Origin: WHTK01 sp963711035
GTDB taxonomy: Bacteria > Chloroflexota > Dehalococcoidia > DSTF01 > WHTK01
Direction of reading: 5' to 3'
Assembly: GCA_963711035.1 (NCBI GenBank)
Contig: CAVQCN010000001.1
Location: forward strand, 434,001 to 498,000
DNA length: 64,000 bases
This document shows positions 27,853 to 36,350 of this stretch, piece by piece. The stretch's first letter is position 1. Each line of letters starts with the position of its first letter. The position numbers and the translations under genes are program-made. Below the pieces are notes generated by a model. The model ran no database searches and was not told the origin of the DNA. It was given only the letters and a program-made list of their open reading frames with translations.

Positions 27853-28694
27853 AGGCGCAACTCCGCCATCTTGAGCGCCACGTCCGGCGCTGTCATGAAC
27901 GCTTCGCCAACCAGGATGGCGCGCACGCCGGCACGCTGCAGGCGCTCGACGTCCGCACGCGTGTGCACGCCGCTTTCACCGACCACGACCGCGTCGGGCG
28001 GCAGCAGCGGCCGGATGCGCTCCGTCACGCCCAGGTCGACCTCGAACGTGTGCAGGTTGCGGTTGTTGACACCGAACAGCGTGGCGCCGGCCGCGACGGC
28101 ACGTTCCGCCTCTTCCTCGTTGTGCACCTCGACCAGCGCGCCCAGGCCCAGCTCACGCGCTTCGGCGATGAGGTCGCGCAACAGCTCGACCTCCAGCAGC
28201 GCCACGATGAGCAGGACGTTGTCGGCGCCGTAGGCGCGCGCCTGAACGAGCTCGTACGGCTCGATGAGGAAGTCTTTGCGCAGAATCGAGGGGCGTTCGC
28301 CGGGCAGCAGGTCGGTGAGCAGCAGCCGCACGTCGCGCATCCACTCCAGGCTGCCGAGGAAGTAGTTCTCCTCCGTGAGCACCGAGATGCCGGCAGCGCC
28401 GCCGGCAGCGTAGGCGCGCGCCACAGCCCGGTAGTCGAGGTCGGGCGCCAGCAGCCCTTTGCTCGGCGACGCCTTCTTGATCTCGGCGATGATCTGCACC
28501 GCCGCGTGGGCAGGAGCATGACCCCGCGGCGCAGTGATCGCCTGGCCCAGCGTCCACGGCAGGTCGAAGGCCTCGAAACGGGTGCGCAGCTCTGCCTCCG
28601 GTTCCTCCTGCTTGCGCCGCTCGACGCCGTCCCGCCGGTCCGCAACGATCTTGTCGAGGACGCTGCCCGTGCCAGTAACGCCTCGCAGCGTCAT
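27849..28694 (-). CDS. trpC: Indole-3-glycerol-phosphate synthase
   Basis: 281 aa barrel enzyme; ring closure of CdRP. Recognised by EIKKASPSKGLLAPD, SVLTEENYFLGSLEWM, LRKDFLIEPYELVQARAYGAD, GVNNRNLHTFEVDL and GESGVHTRADVERL. ATGA overlap with trpD upstream, so translation is coupled. Monofunctional (trpF is separate). Confidence 0.96.
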   Translation of the reverse strand: MTLRGVTGTGSVLDKIVADRRDGVERRKQEEPEAELRTRFEAFDLPWTLGQAITAPRGHAPAHAAVQIIAEIKKASPSKGLLAPDLDYRAVARAYAAGGAAGISVLTEENYFLGSLEWMRDVRLLLTDLLPGERPSILRKDFLIEPYELVQARAYGADNVLLIVALLEVELLRDLIAEARELGLGALVEVHNEEEAERAVAAGATLFGVNNRNLHTFEVDLGVTERIRPLLPPDAVVVGESGVHTRADVERLQRAGVRAILVGEAFMTAPDVALKMAELRL

Positions 28695-29707
28695 GACGCG
28701 AAGCTCCGCGACGTGGTGACGTAGTCGTCGAATACCTGCGTCGCGGCGCCGGAGTCGATCGACTCGGCTGCCATCGCGGCGCCCTCCTTGAGGTCGGTGA
28801 CCCTGTCGACGGCCAGCAGCGCCAGCGCCGCGTTGAGAACGACGACGTCGCGGTGCGGACTCGGCTCGCCGGCGAAGACCTCGCGCATCTTCGTAGCGTT
28901 TTCTTCCGCCGTGCCGCTGCGCAGCTCTTCGAGGTCAACCAGGTGCAGTCCGGCGTCCTCGGGCGTGATCACGTAGGTCAGAACCTGGCCGTTGCGCACC
29001 TCATAGACGGTGGTCGGCCCGCTGAGCGACACCTCGTCGAGGCCGTCCTCGCCGTGCACGACCATGGCGCAGCTGGTGCCGAGGCGGTTGAGCACCGCCG
29101 CCAGCTTCGGCGCCGCGACCGGGTTACCGACGCCGAGCAGCTGGTGCTGCGCGCCGGCCGGGTTCGTAATGGGCGCCACGATGTTGAAGATGGTGCGAAT
29201 GCCGATCTCGCGGCGCGTGGGGCCGACGAAGCGCATCGCCGGGTGGAAGCTGGGCGCGAACATGAACCCGAAGCCGGTCTTCTCGATGCAGGCCTGGGTC
29301 TGCTCCGGGTCGAGGTCGATCTTGGCGCCGAGTGCTTCCAGCACGTCGGCGCTGCCGCTGATCGAGGTGGCGCCGCGGTTGCCGTGCTTGGCGATGCGCA
29401 CACCGGCGCCGGCGCAGACGAAGGCAGCAGCGGTCGAAATGTTGAACGGATCAAAGGCGCCGCCGCCCGTGCTGCACGTGTCCAGCAGCGGACCGTCGAT
29501 GTGGACATGCAGCGACTTGGCGCGCATGACGGTCGCCATGCCGGCGATCTCGTCCTCGCACTCGCCCTTCATGTGCAGCGCGGTGAGGAGCGCGGCGGCC
29601 TGGGAGGGTGTCGCCTCGCCGTCCATCATCTCCTCGACGGCGCCGGCCATCTCCTCGTCGGAGAGGTCTTGTCCGGCGGAGGCCTTGACGATTGCTTCTC
29701 TGATCAT
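28691..29707 (-). CDS. trpD: Anthranilate phosphoribosyltransferase
   Basis: 338 aa. Transfers phosphoribose from PRPP to anthranilate. The PRPP site is DTCSTGGGAFDPFNIST, with AKHGNRGATSISGSADVLEALG next and HPAMRFVGPTRREIGIRT in the anthranilate tunnel. Starts within the trpG stop (ATGA). Confidence 0.96.
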   Translation of the reverse strand: MIREAIVKASAGQDLSDEEMAGAVEEMMDGEATPSQAAALLTALHMKGECEDEIAGMATVMRAKSLHVHIDGPLLDTCSTGGGAFDPFNISTAAAFVCAGAGVRIAKHGNRGATSISGSADVLEALGAKIDLDPEQTQACIEKTGFGFMFAPSFHPAMRFVGPTRREIGIRTIFNIVAPITNPAGAQHQLLGVGNPVAAPKLAAVLNRLGTSCAMVVHGEDGLDEVSLSGPTTVYEVRNGQVLTYVITPEDAGLHLVDLEELRSGTAEENATKMREVFAGEPSPHRDVVVLNAALALLAVDRVTDLKEGAAMAAESIDSGAATQVFDDYVTTSRSFAS

Positions 29708-30294
29708 CGTGAACCTGCTCCGATTGGTTGCTTCATCTTAAGGAAGTTGGCCAGGAGCTGCTTGCCCGGCTTCGTCATGATCGACTCGGGGTGGAATTGG
29801 ATACCCTCGATCGTCAGCTGCTTGTGGCGCACGCCCATGATCACGCCCGACTCGGAGCGCGCCGTCACCTCGAGCACGCCCGGCAGCGTCTCCGGCACGA
29901 TGGCCAGCGAGTGATAGCGCACCGCCTCGAACGGGTTGGGCAGGCCCTCGAAGACGCCGCGGCCGTCGTGCGTGATCGACGACATCTTGCCGTGCTTGAT
30001 CTCACCGGCGCCGGACACGACGCCGCCGAAGGCCTGGCCGATGCACTGGTGGCCCAGACAGACGCCGAGGATCGGCAGACGGCCCGCAAAGTGACGGATC
30101 GTGTCGACGCTGATGCCCGCGTCGTCCGGCGTGCCGGGGCCGGGCGAGATGACGATCTGCTCGGGCGCCATCGTCTCGATGTCCTCCACGCCGATCTTGT
30201 CGTTGCGGACGACCTCGACCGCCGCACCCAGCTCGCAGAGGTACTGATAGAGGTTGTAGGTAAAGCTGTCGTAGTTGTCGATCAGCAAGAGCAT
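29704..30294 (-). CDS. trpG: Anthranilate synthase glutamine amidotransferase component
   Basis: 196 aa class I amidotransferase; supplies ammonia to TrpE. The nucleophile Cys is in LGVCLGHQCIGQAFGG (near 81), and His/Glu are in EGIQFHPESIM near 172. It starts DNYDSFTYNLYQYL. AAGGAG seven bases before the ATG. It may also serve p-aminobenzoate synthesis, as such subunits often do. Confidence 0.95.
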   Translation of the reverse strand: MLLLIDNYDSFTYNLYQYLCELGAAVEVVRNDKIGVEDIETMAPEQIVISPGPGTPDDAGISVDTIRHFAGRLPILGVCLGHQCIGQAFGGVVSGAGEIKHGKMSSITHDGRGVFEGLPNPFEAVRYHSLAIVPETLPGVLEVTARSESGVIMGVRHKQLTIEGIQFHPESIMTKPGKQLLANFLKMKQPIGAGSR

Positions 30295-30316
30295 GCTCGG
30301 TCTCCTTTTTCCGCCC

Positions 30317-30733
30317 TCACGATGCCTGGTCCTGCCAGTGCCGTTTGCCGCCCAGCAGCTCGACCAGCGCCTGCGGCACGCCCTCCAGCGTCTGCGCCAT
30401 AGCGGGCGTCACCCAGCGCGCTTCCTCGTACGGGCCGCTCTCACGAAACCGCAAGCGTCCCTCGAAGACGGGGCGAAAGACGTTAACCGCGTACTCGAAA
30501 TCGCCCTCGGTGAGGAAGAAGGTATCGACGAAGTCCTCGCTGGTCACCCGCACACCGAGGTCTTCGGCCGCGACGTGCGCGACGAGCTCAGACGCGGACT
30601 CGGTCTCACGCATTCGCTCGCCCGGCAGCGTCCACCATCCTGAGAGGACGCCGTGCACCGGCTTGCGGCGCATCAGCAGCGCGGCGCCTTCCTGCTCGAA
30701 CAGTAGCCAGACGAGGATTTGCTGCTCAGCCAT
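30317..30733 (-). CDS. Nudix-fold protein with degenerate Nudix box
   Basis: 138 aa from the ATG at 30733, chosen because the longer frame runs into a family-A repeat. The fold is Nudix-like (WTLPGERMRETESASELVAHVAAEDLGV region), but the canonical GX5EX7REUXEEXGU is altered: the RE pair is HV and the EE pair is ED, with one extra residue between Gly and Glu. Metal-dependent hydrolysis may be lost. It lies between trpE and trpG, which suggests either a regulatory/cleanup role or incidental co-transcription. Confidence 0.7.
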   Translation of the reverse strand: MAEQQILVWLLFEQEGAALLMRRKPVHGVLSGWWTLPGERMRETESASELVAHVAAEDLGVRVTSEDFVDTFFLTEGDFEYAVNVFRPVFEGRLRFRESGPYEEARWVTPAMAQTLEGVPQALVELLGGKRHWQDQAS

Positions 30734-30752
30734 GTGCATGCCTGGCCGAGTT

Positions 30753-30837
30753 GTCATTCTGAACGCAGTGAAGAATCTGGTGAACCACGATAACGCCTTC
30801 GCCGAGGCTAGACCCTTCGCTCCGCTCAGGGTGACAA
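30753..30837. repeat. Family-A repeat and a related CCCTTCGCTCCGCTCAGGG repeat
   Basis: 30753-30779 starts GTCATTCTGAACGCAG and ends GAAGAATCTG. About 30 bases later CCCTTCGCTCCGCTCAGGG precedes TGACA. Together they fill most of the trpE-nudix gap inside the operon. Confidence 0.65.
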
Positions 30838-30904
30838 CGTAGCGATCCTCCCCGCGTCACCCACAAGCTGCGGCATTCATGCCGTAGTGTCTTCACCACA
30901 CTCA

Positions 30905-32395
30905 TCAGTACCCCAGGCTCCCGCGCGGCCGGCCCGCGGCCTGCGCCTCCGCCTGCTCGATGGCGCGGATCAGGGCGCGGGCTTTGTTCTCCGTCTCGGC
31001 GTACTCGGCGGCCGGGTCGGAGTCGTAGACGATGCCGCCGCCGGCCTGCACGTGCGCCACGCCGTCCTTCATGACGATCGTGCGAATGGTGATGGCAGTG
31101 TCGATGTTGCCGGAGAAGTCGAAGTAGCCCACGGCGCCGGCGTACGGGCCGCGGCGGTCCTTCTCCAGCTCGGCGATGATCTCCATGGCGCGGATCTTGG
31201 GCGCGCCGGAGACGGTACCGGCCGGGAAGCAGGCCCGCAGCGCGTCGTACGGCGTCAGCCCCTCGCGCAGCCTTCCGGTGACGTGCGACACGAGATGCAT
31301 GACGTGGGAGTAGCGCTCCACCTCCATGATCTGGGTCGGCACGACGGAGCCGGGCTCGCTGACACGGCCGACGTCGTTGCGCCCCAGGTCGAGCAGCATG
31401 ACGTGCTCGGCGCGCTCCTTCTCGTCGTGCACGAGGTCGTCTTCCAGCGCCGCGTCCTCGGCCGCATCGGCGCCACGACGCCGCGTCCCGGCAATGGGGT
31501 GGTAGTCGATCTTGCCCTCGTCGACGCGCACCAGCATCTCCGGTGAGGTGCCGACGATCTGCGCCTCGCCGAGGTCGAGGTAGTACATGTACGGCGACGG
31601 GTTGATCGTGCGCAGGGCGCGGTAGACGTCGAAGGCCGGCGCGCTGGTCGGACGCTGGAAGCGCTGCGACAGCACCACCTGGATGATGTCGCCGGCGACG
31701 ATGTACTCCTTCGCCTTGATCACGGCGCCGCGGTGGTCCTCCGGCGTCATGTTGGAGCCGACCGTCGCACCGTCGACAACGACGCCGCCTTCGCCCATCG
31801 CCGAATAGGGGATGTGCGCCAGCGGCCGCTCCAGCCGGCTAACCAGCTCCTGGATCCGGAAGGCGGCCTGGCGGTAAGCGGCCTCGATGTCGCCGTCCAG
31901 CCGGAAGTGGCTGACGACCTTGATCTTGTGCTGCAGGTGGTCGAAGACGAGCAGTGTGTCGGTGAACAGGAAGACGGCCTCGGGCAGGCTCAGCACGTCG
32001 TTCTCCGCCTGCGGCACGCGCGGCTCGAAGTAGCGCATCGTCTCGTAGCCCAGGTAGCCGACGGCGCCGCCGGTGAAGCGCGGCAGGCCCGGCACCGTGA
32101 CGGGCCGGAAGCGCGCCAGTTCCTCCTCGACCGCCAGCAGCGGGTCGACGAAGTTGCCCTCCTCTTTGACGCCGCTGCGCAGCGTCCGGTACGGCTCCGT
32201 GCCGATGAAGCTGTAGCGCGCCAGCCGCTCGCCGCCCTCCACGCTCTCGAGCAGGAAAGAGTACTGGCCGCGCGCCACCTTGAGGTACGCCGAGACCGGC
32301 GTCTCGAGGTCGGCGGGCACCTCGCAGTACAGGGGGCAGAAGTTGCCCTGAGAACCCAGCGCCTGGGCCTCTTCCAGAGTCGGATACAGAATCAT
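30905..32395 (-). CDS. trpE: Anthranilate synthase component I
   Basis: 496 aa. Converts chorismate to anthranilate with ammonia from TrpG. The N-terminal part has the LLESVEGGERLARYSF region used for tryptophan feedback; the chorismate-binding core has SPEMLVRV, PIAGTRRRG, MLLDLGRNDVGRV and the FPAGTVSGAPKIRAMEII signature. ATG 32395 with GGAGG eight bases upstream was preferred over an open frame extending into repeats. First gene of the trp operon; no leader peptide or T-box was seen before it. Confidence 0.96.
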   Translation of the reverse strand: MILYPTLEEAQALGSQGNFCPLYCEVPADLETPVSAYLKVARGQYSFLLESVEGGERLARYSFIGTEPYRTLRSGVKEEGNFVDPLLAVEEELARFRPVTVPGLPRFTGGAVGYLGYETMRYFEPRVPQAENDVLSLPEAVFLFTDTLLVFDHLQHKIKVVSHFRLDGDIEAAYRQAAFRIQELVSRLERPLAHIPYSAMGEGGVVVDGATVGSNMTPEDHRGAVIKAKEYIVAGDIIQVVLSQRFQRPTSAPAFDVYRALRTINPSPYMYYLDLGEAQIVGTSPEMLVRVDEGKIDYHPIAGTRRRGADAAEDAALEDDLVHDEKERAEHVMLLDLGRNDVGRVSEPGSVVPTQIMEVERYSHVMHLVSHVTGRLREGLTPYDALRACFPAGTVSGAPKIRAMEIIAELEKDRRGPYAGAVGYFDFSGNIDTAITIRTIVMKDGVAHVQAGGGIVYDSDPAAEYAETENKARALIRAIEQAEAQAAGRPRGSLGY

Positions 32396-32419
32396 CGAGT
32401 AGGCCTCCGGCGAATGGCG

Positions 32420-32576
32420 AACCTCACCCCTCAACCCTCTCTCCGAAATCGAAGAGGGGGAGACGACCATTGGATTTGAATGATGAAGGGAGACCGAGGC
32501 ACGCCACCAAGCAGCCCGAGGTGCGGTGCCCTTCTCCGTACACGGAGAGGGGATGGCGGTAGCCAGGGGTGAGGTC
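32420..32576. repeat. Family-C repeats between trpS and trpE
   Basis: One copy at about 32420-32464 (CCTCACCCCTCAACCCTCTC ... GAAGAGGGGG) and an inverted relative at about 32527-32576 (CCTTCTCCGTACACGGAGAG then CCAGGGGTGAGG). They occupy most of the 188-base gap, so the trpE promoter must lie in or beside repeat DNA. Confidence 0.6.
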
Positions 32577-32583
32577 GTCATTC

Positions 32584-33591
32584 CTACTCGCTCCTCAGGT
32601 AGTTGATCTGCATCGCGTCCTTCACCAGCGCCATCGTCTCCTGGGCGATGACACGGCCTTCGCGACAGCCTTTCTCCAGCGCCTCGCGCACCTCGTCCGG
32701 ACGCGCCTCGTAGTAGGCGCGGCGCTCCCGGATCGGCTCCAGGAAGGCGTTGATGGCGCGCGCCAGCTTCTGCTTGACCTCGACGTCGCCAACCTTACCG
32801 GTGACGTAGCGCGCCTTGAGGTCGTCGACCTCCGCAGTGTCCGGGTTGAAGGCATCGTGGTACATGAAGACGGGATTGCCCTCGACGTGTCCGGGATCGG
32901 TGGCACGCAGGCGGGTCGGGTCCGTGTACATGCGCCGCACTTTCTCGTTGACCACGTCCTCCGAGTCCTTGAGGTCGATCGTGTTGCCGAGCGACTTGCT
33001 CATCTTCGACTGGCCGTCGACGCCGACGAGCCGCGCCACGCGTCCGACGAGTCCTTCAGGTTCCGGGAAAACCTCTTTGAACTGGCGGTTGAAACGCCGC
33101 GCCAGCTCGCGGGTCATCTCGATGTGCGGCAGCTGATCTTCGCCGACCGGCACGAGATGGGCGCGCGGCAACAGGATGTTCGAGGCCTGCATCACCGGGT
33201 AGGTGAAGAAGGCGACGGGCACGCTTCTGCGGCCGAAGTCGTCCATCTCCGCCTTTAGCGTCGGGTTGCGCTGCAGCATGCCCAGAGGCAGGAACCAGCT
33301 CAGCCACAGCGTGAGCTCGGCGTTCTCCGGCACCTGGCTCTCGATGACGAAGTGGCACTCCTGCGGGTCGAGGCCCACGGCGAGCCAGTCGAGCGCCACT
33401 TCCCACACCGAGTTGCGCACTCGGTCGAAATCGTCCGCGTAGTCGGAGACCTGGTAGTCGGCGATGAGGAAGTAGCAGTCGTACTGCTTCTGCAGCCGCA
33501 GCCAGTTCTCGAGCGCGCCGGCGTAGTGGCCCAGATGCAGCGAGCCGGTGGGCCGGACGCCCGTCAGAATGCGCTTACGCTCGTCGGTCAT
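32584..33591 (-). CDS. trpS: Tryptophanyl-tRNA synthetase
   Basis: 335 aa class Ic synthetase. The HIGH-like motif is TGSLHLGHYAG near residue 17 and the KMSKS loop is QSKMSKSLGNTIDL near 197. Complete and of normal length. It sits between trpB2 and trpE, linking supply and use of tryptophan. The upstream region contains repeats; no T-box was found directly before it. Confidence 0.96.
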   Translation of the reverse strand: MTDERKRILTGVRPTGSLHLGHYAGALENWLRLQKQYDCYFLIADYQVSDYADDFDRVRNSVWEVALDWLAVGLDPQECHFVIESQVPENAELTLWLSWFLPLGMLQRNPTLKAEMDDFGRRSVPVAFFTYPVMQASNILLPRAHLVPVGEDQLPHIEMTRELARRFNRQFKEVFPEPEGLVGRVARLVGVDGQSKMSKSLGNTIDLKDSEDVVNEKVRRMYTDPTRLRATDPGHVEGNPVFMYHDAFNPDTAEVDDLKARYVTGKVGDVEVKQKLARAINAFLEPIRERRAYYEARPDEVREALEKGCREGRVIAQETMALVKDAMQINYLRSE

Positions 33592-33920
33592 GAAAGAACC
33601 CTTTCAGTGCAGAGAGAGCCGTGACGGTCTGCAGTCACGGTGCTCGGCGCGGCATATAAGCCGTCATTCTGAACGCAGTGAAGAATCTGACTCTTGGCTG
33701 ACCAGACGACGGCGTGGTAGTCGAACGCCACGCTTGCTTCGCATTGCTCCGCCCTGCTTCGCCCCCGCCCCACGAGAAAAGGAGGCTGGGAGGACACCTC
33801 CCAGGCCCACCGCGCATGGGGCTTCGCCCCCGCTACCCCGGCTATCAGCTTCTGCTGGGTAGACGGACCAGTCGATGAGAACCGGACTCTCCGCACTCTG
33901 CGTTCTGTACTCTGCACTCG
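33592..33920. other. 329-base gap: families A and B repeats, no gene
   Basis: A family-A copy at 33663-33689, a CTTGCTTCG-type segment near 33732, and an inverted family-B copy at about 33763-33838 containing a GGGAGGACACCTCCC hairpin and ending CATGGGGCTTCGCCCCCGCT. No gene is supported. Confidence 0.6.
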
Positions 33921-35285
33921 CTACACCTTCGGGATCGACGCCATGGCCTCGCGGACCTTCTCCTCCGGGTAGGCGTAGTCGACGAGGTTGCCTGAGAGGT
34001 ACTGCTCGTAGGCAGCGAGGTCGAAGTGGCCGTGGCCGCTCAGGTTGAAGAGGATGACGCGCTGCTCGCCGGCTTCGTCGGCCGCCTGCGCCTCCTCGAT
34101 CGCCGCCAGGATGGCGTGCGAACTCTCCGGCGCCGGGATGATCCCTTCCGTGCGGGCGAACTGCACCGCCGCCGCGAAGACGCCGGTCTGCGGGAACGCC
34201 TTGGCGTCGATGTGACCCTGCGAGTGCAGCTCGCAGATCAGCGGGGCCATGCCGTGGTAGCGCAGGCCGCCGGCGTGGATGCCGGGCGGCATGAACGTGT
34301 GACCGAGCGTGTACATCTTCACGAGCGGTGTCATGCCGGCCGTGTCGCCGAAGTCGTAGACGTACTCCCCCTTGGTCAGCGTGGGGCAGGCCTCCGGCTC
34401 CGCGGCGACAAAGCGCGTCTGCTTGCCCTCGGTGAGGCGTTCGCGCATGAACGGGAAGGCGAGGCCTGCGAAGTTGGAGCCGCCGCCGACGCAGCCGACG
34501 ACGACGTCGGGGTATTCGCCCGCCAGCGCCATCTGCTTCAGCGCTTCCTCGCCGATCACGGTCTGGTGCATGAGCACGTGGTTCAGCACGCTGCCCAGCG
34601 AGTACTTCGTGTCCTCCCGCGTCGCGGCGTCCTCGACCGCCTCGCTGATCGCGAGGCCGAGGCTGCCGGGCGAGGTCTCGTCCTCCGCCAGGGCGGCACG
34701 GCCGGCGTTGGTGTCCGGGCTGGGGCTGGGCACGACCTGACCGCCCCACGTCTCCATCATGAGACGGCGGTAGGGCTTCTGGTCGTAGCTCACCCGTACC
34801 ATGTAGACCTTGAGCTCGATATCGAACATCTGGCAGGCGAGGGCCAGGGCGCTGCCCCACTGTCCCGCACCCGTCTCCGTCGCGAGGCGCTTGGTGCCGT
34901 CGAGCTTGTTGTAGTAAGCCTGCGGCACGGCCGTGTTCGGCTTGTGCGAGCCGGCCGGCGAGACGCCCTCGTACTTGTAGTAGATGTGCGACCTGGTGCC
35001 CAGCGCCTGCTCGAGACGATGCGCCCGGTAGAGCGGCGAGGGCCGCCACAGGCGGTAGACGTCGCGCACGGGTTCCGGGATCTCGATGAAGCGCTCCTGG
35101 CTCACCTCTTGTCCGATCAGCGACATCGGGAACAGCGGCGCCAAATCTTCCGGCCCGATCGGCTGATGCGTACCGGGATGCAGCGGCGGCAGCACCGTCC
35201 CGCCGGCAGCGATCAGGTCCGGCGTGATGTTGTACCAGTGCGTCGGCATCTCTCGCTCCGACAAGACGTATTTCGTGTCTACCAT
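33921..35285 (-). CDS. trpB2: TrpB2-type tryptophan synthase beta chain
   Basis: 454 aa, longer than TrpB1 as expected for the TrpB2 group. PLP lysine in GVSPAGSHKPNTAVPQAYY, then TETGAGQWGSALALAC, and CVGGGSNFAGLAFPF for the phosphate. TrpB2 proteins are usually thought to act without TrpA, salvaging indole or working alone. ATG 35285 was chosen; the frame stays open upstream into the T-box. The T-box predicts expression when charged tRNA-Trp is low. Confidence 0.94.
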   Translation of the reverse strand: MVDTKYVLSEREMPTHWYNITPDLIAAGGTVLPPLHPGTHQPIGPEDLAPLFPMSLIGQEVSQERFIEIPEPVRDVYRLWRPSPLYRAHRLEQALGTRSHIYYKYEGVSPAGSHKPNTAVPQAYYNKLDGTKRLATETGAGQWGSALALACQMFDIELKVYMVRVSYDQKPYRRLMMETWGGQVVPSPSPDTNAGRAALAEDETSPGSLGLAISEAVEDAATREDTKYSLGSVLNHVLMHQTVIGEEALKQMALAGEYPDVVVGCVGGGSNFAGLAFPFMRERLTEGKQTRFVAAEPEACPTLTKGEYVYDFGDTAGMTPLVKMYTLGHTFMPPGIHAGGLRYHGMAPLICELHSQGHIDAKAFPQTGVFAAAVQFARTEGIIPAPESSHAILAAIEEAQAADEAGEQRVILFNLSGHGHFDLAAYEQYLSGNLVDYAYPEEKVREAMASIPKV

Positions 35286-35312
35286 GGCCGCCCTCCTCTC
35301 GCGTTGAGCAAA

Positions 35313-35595
35313 CAAAAAGCCTTCACCCAAAAGGGGCGAAGGCTCGCGGTACCACCCTAGTTCGTCTCCCGCTCACACAGGAAACCTCGACAAGCACGGC
35401 CTCGACGTGATCGAGGCGATGCCCTGGGCTCTGATAACGGTGCCCTTCCGGCGTCTCCTAATCGCGGAGCTTTCGGGACGCGGCTCCCAGGTCCATTCCT
35501 TCGCGGCTCTGGCGCCGGGCTTTCACCTGTCCCCGGCTCTCTGGGCCGAAGCCCTGCGAAGTACTAGTCCTGATCGTTGCCTTATGTTCGGTTGT
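35313..35595 (-). promoter_or_regulatory. T-box riboswitch (tRNA-Trp specific) upstream of trpB2
   Basis: Minus-strand leader of about 280 bases. The T-box antiterminator motif AGGGTGGTACCGCG is at 35358-35345. It is followed at once by a terminator (35344-35314: AGCCTTC-GCCC/GGG-GAAGGCT with TTTTTG). In Stem I the segment GAAGGAATGGACCTGGGAGC contains UGG at 35495-35493 in the usual specifier position, and AGAGAG and GGTGAAAG elements lie upstream. Uncharged tRNA-Trp should stabilise the antiterminator and allow trpB2 expression. Confidence 0.9.
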
Positions 35596-35599
35596 CTGG

Positions 35600-35629
35600 A
35601 GTGTATTCGCGGCGCTTCCGGCCTGTCAA
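35600..35629 (-). promoter_or_regulatory. Promoter of the T-box/trpB2 transcript
   Basis: TTGACA (35629-35624), an 18-base spacer, TACACT (35605-35600); predicted start near 35593, which makes the T-box the whole 5' leader. Confidence 0.75.
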
Positions 35630-35634
35630 GAAAC

Positions 35635-35666
35635 GAAAACACCCCGGCGCCGACCGGGGTGTTTTC
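35635..35666. terminator. Bidirectional intrinsic terminator
   Basis: A perfect 13-base stem (GAAAACACCCCGG / CCGGGGTGTTTTC) directly upstream of the T-box promoter; A and U runs on both sides allow use in either direction. It isolates trpB2 from the sigma-factor genes. The 35667-35891 stretch beyond it holds nothing recognisable. Confidence 0.8.
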
Positions 35667-35891
35667 ACTTGGTGGGACCGAAGGGTGGGCCTGGCCGCGC
35701 CCGACACGCTTCCTGCTGTCAGGCGCGGCTCATCGACAAGCGGACTAGAGTCGATGCGCACAAGGAGAATGCATGTATTCAGACCCTTTGCTTAGGCATC
35801 GTTGCATGAGCACGAAGCCTATTCGCAAGGACTAACGCCTCGCCGGGCCCGAATCATACGGGCAGCAGGAAAAATTTCTCGAAATCAGGAG

Positions 35892-36350
35892 TTAGTTGGA
35901 GACGTGGGCGCTATCGGAGCCCGTAGCGCCGTCGAGGTGGAGAGTCGAGGCCTCGGCCTGGCTCTGGCTGAAGCTGTTTCGCACATCGTTGAAAGCCTGC
36001 GTGACGGGACCGGGCACGCTGCCTGTCGCGACCTGCGTGCTCAGCACGCCACCGAGCAGGAGGCCCAACGTGACGGCAGCGCCGGCGACGCGAGGCAGCA
36101 TGCCGTGCGCCCGCTGGCGCTGGCTGCGCTCGTCGCGCACGAAGGACATCAACGTGTCCTTGGTACGCGCTTCAGGCTCGTCCTCGGGCTGGATCAGCGG
36201 CCGGTTCGAGAGCCAGGTCAAATCGTCCAGGTACGTGTAAATCTCGCGATGAACCTCGGGGTCCTTGCGGAACAGAAAACGGATATCGCCGCCTTGCTCT
36301 TCAAGGCGGCTCACCAGCAGCAACGCGTCCTGTAAACGACTGTCGTTCAC
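35892..36350 (-). CDS. Putative membrane anti-sigma partner of the ECF factor
   Basis: 152 aa: a cytoplasmic N-terminal half with helical, acidic sequence (VHREIYTYLDDLTWLSNRPL), one transmembrane segment at about 86-108 (VAGAAVTLGLLLGGVLSTQV) and a short outer tail. The start overlaps the sigma-factor stop as ATGA. Topology and position suggest an anti-sigma factor, but no ZAS-type HxxxCxxC motif is present and no named family is recognised. Confidence 0.6.
   Translation of the reverse strand: MNDSRLQDALLLVSRLEEQGGDIRFLFRKDPEVHREIYTYLDDLTWLSNRPLIQPEDEPEARTKDTLMSFVRDERSQRQRAHGMLPRVAGAAVTLGLLLGGVLSTQVATGSVPGPVTQAFNDVRNSFSQSQAEASTLHLDGATGSDSAHVSN

Noticed and set aside
32396..32583. Trp attenuator or T-box upstream of trpE
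   Set aside because: No Trp-codon leader peptide and no T-box motif; the gap is mostly family-C repeat.
35407..35748. 113-residue plus-strand frame upstream of trpB2
   Set aside because: It lies over the T-box leader and the terminator; the RNA structure explains the sequence.
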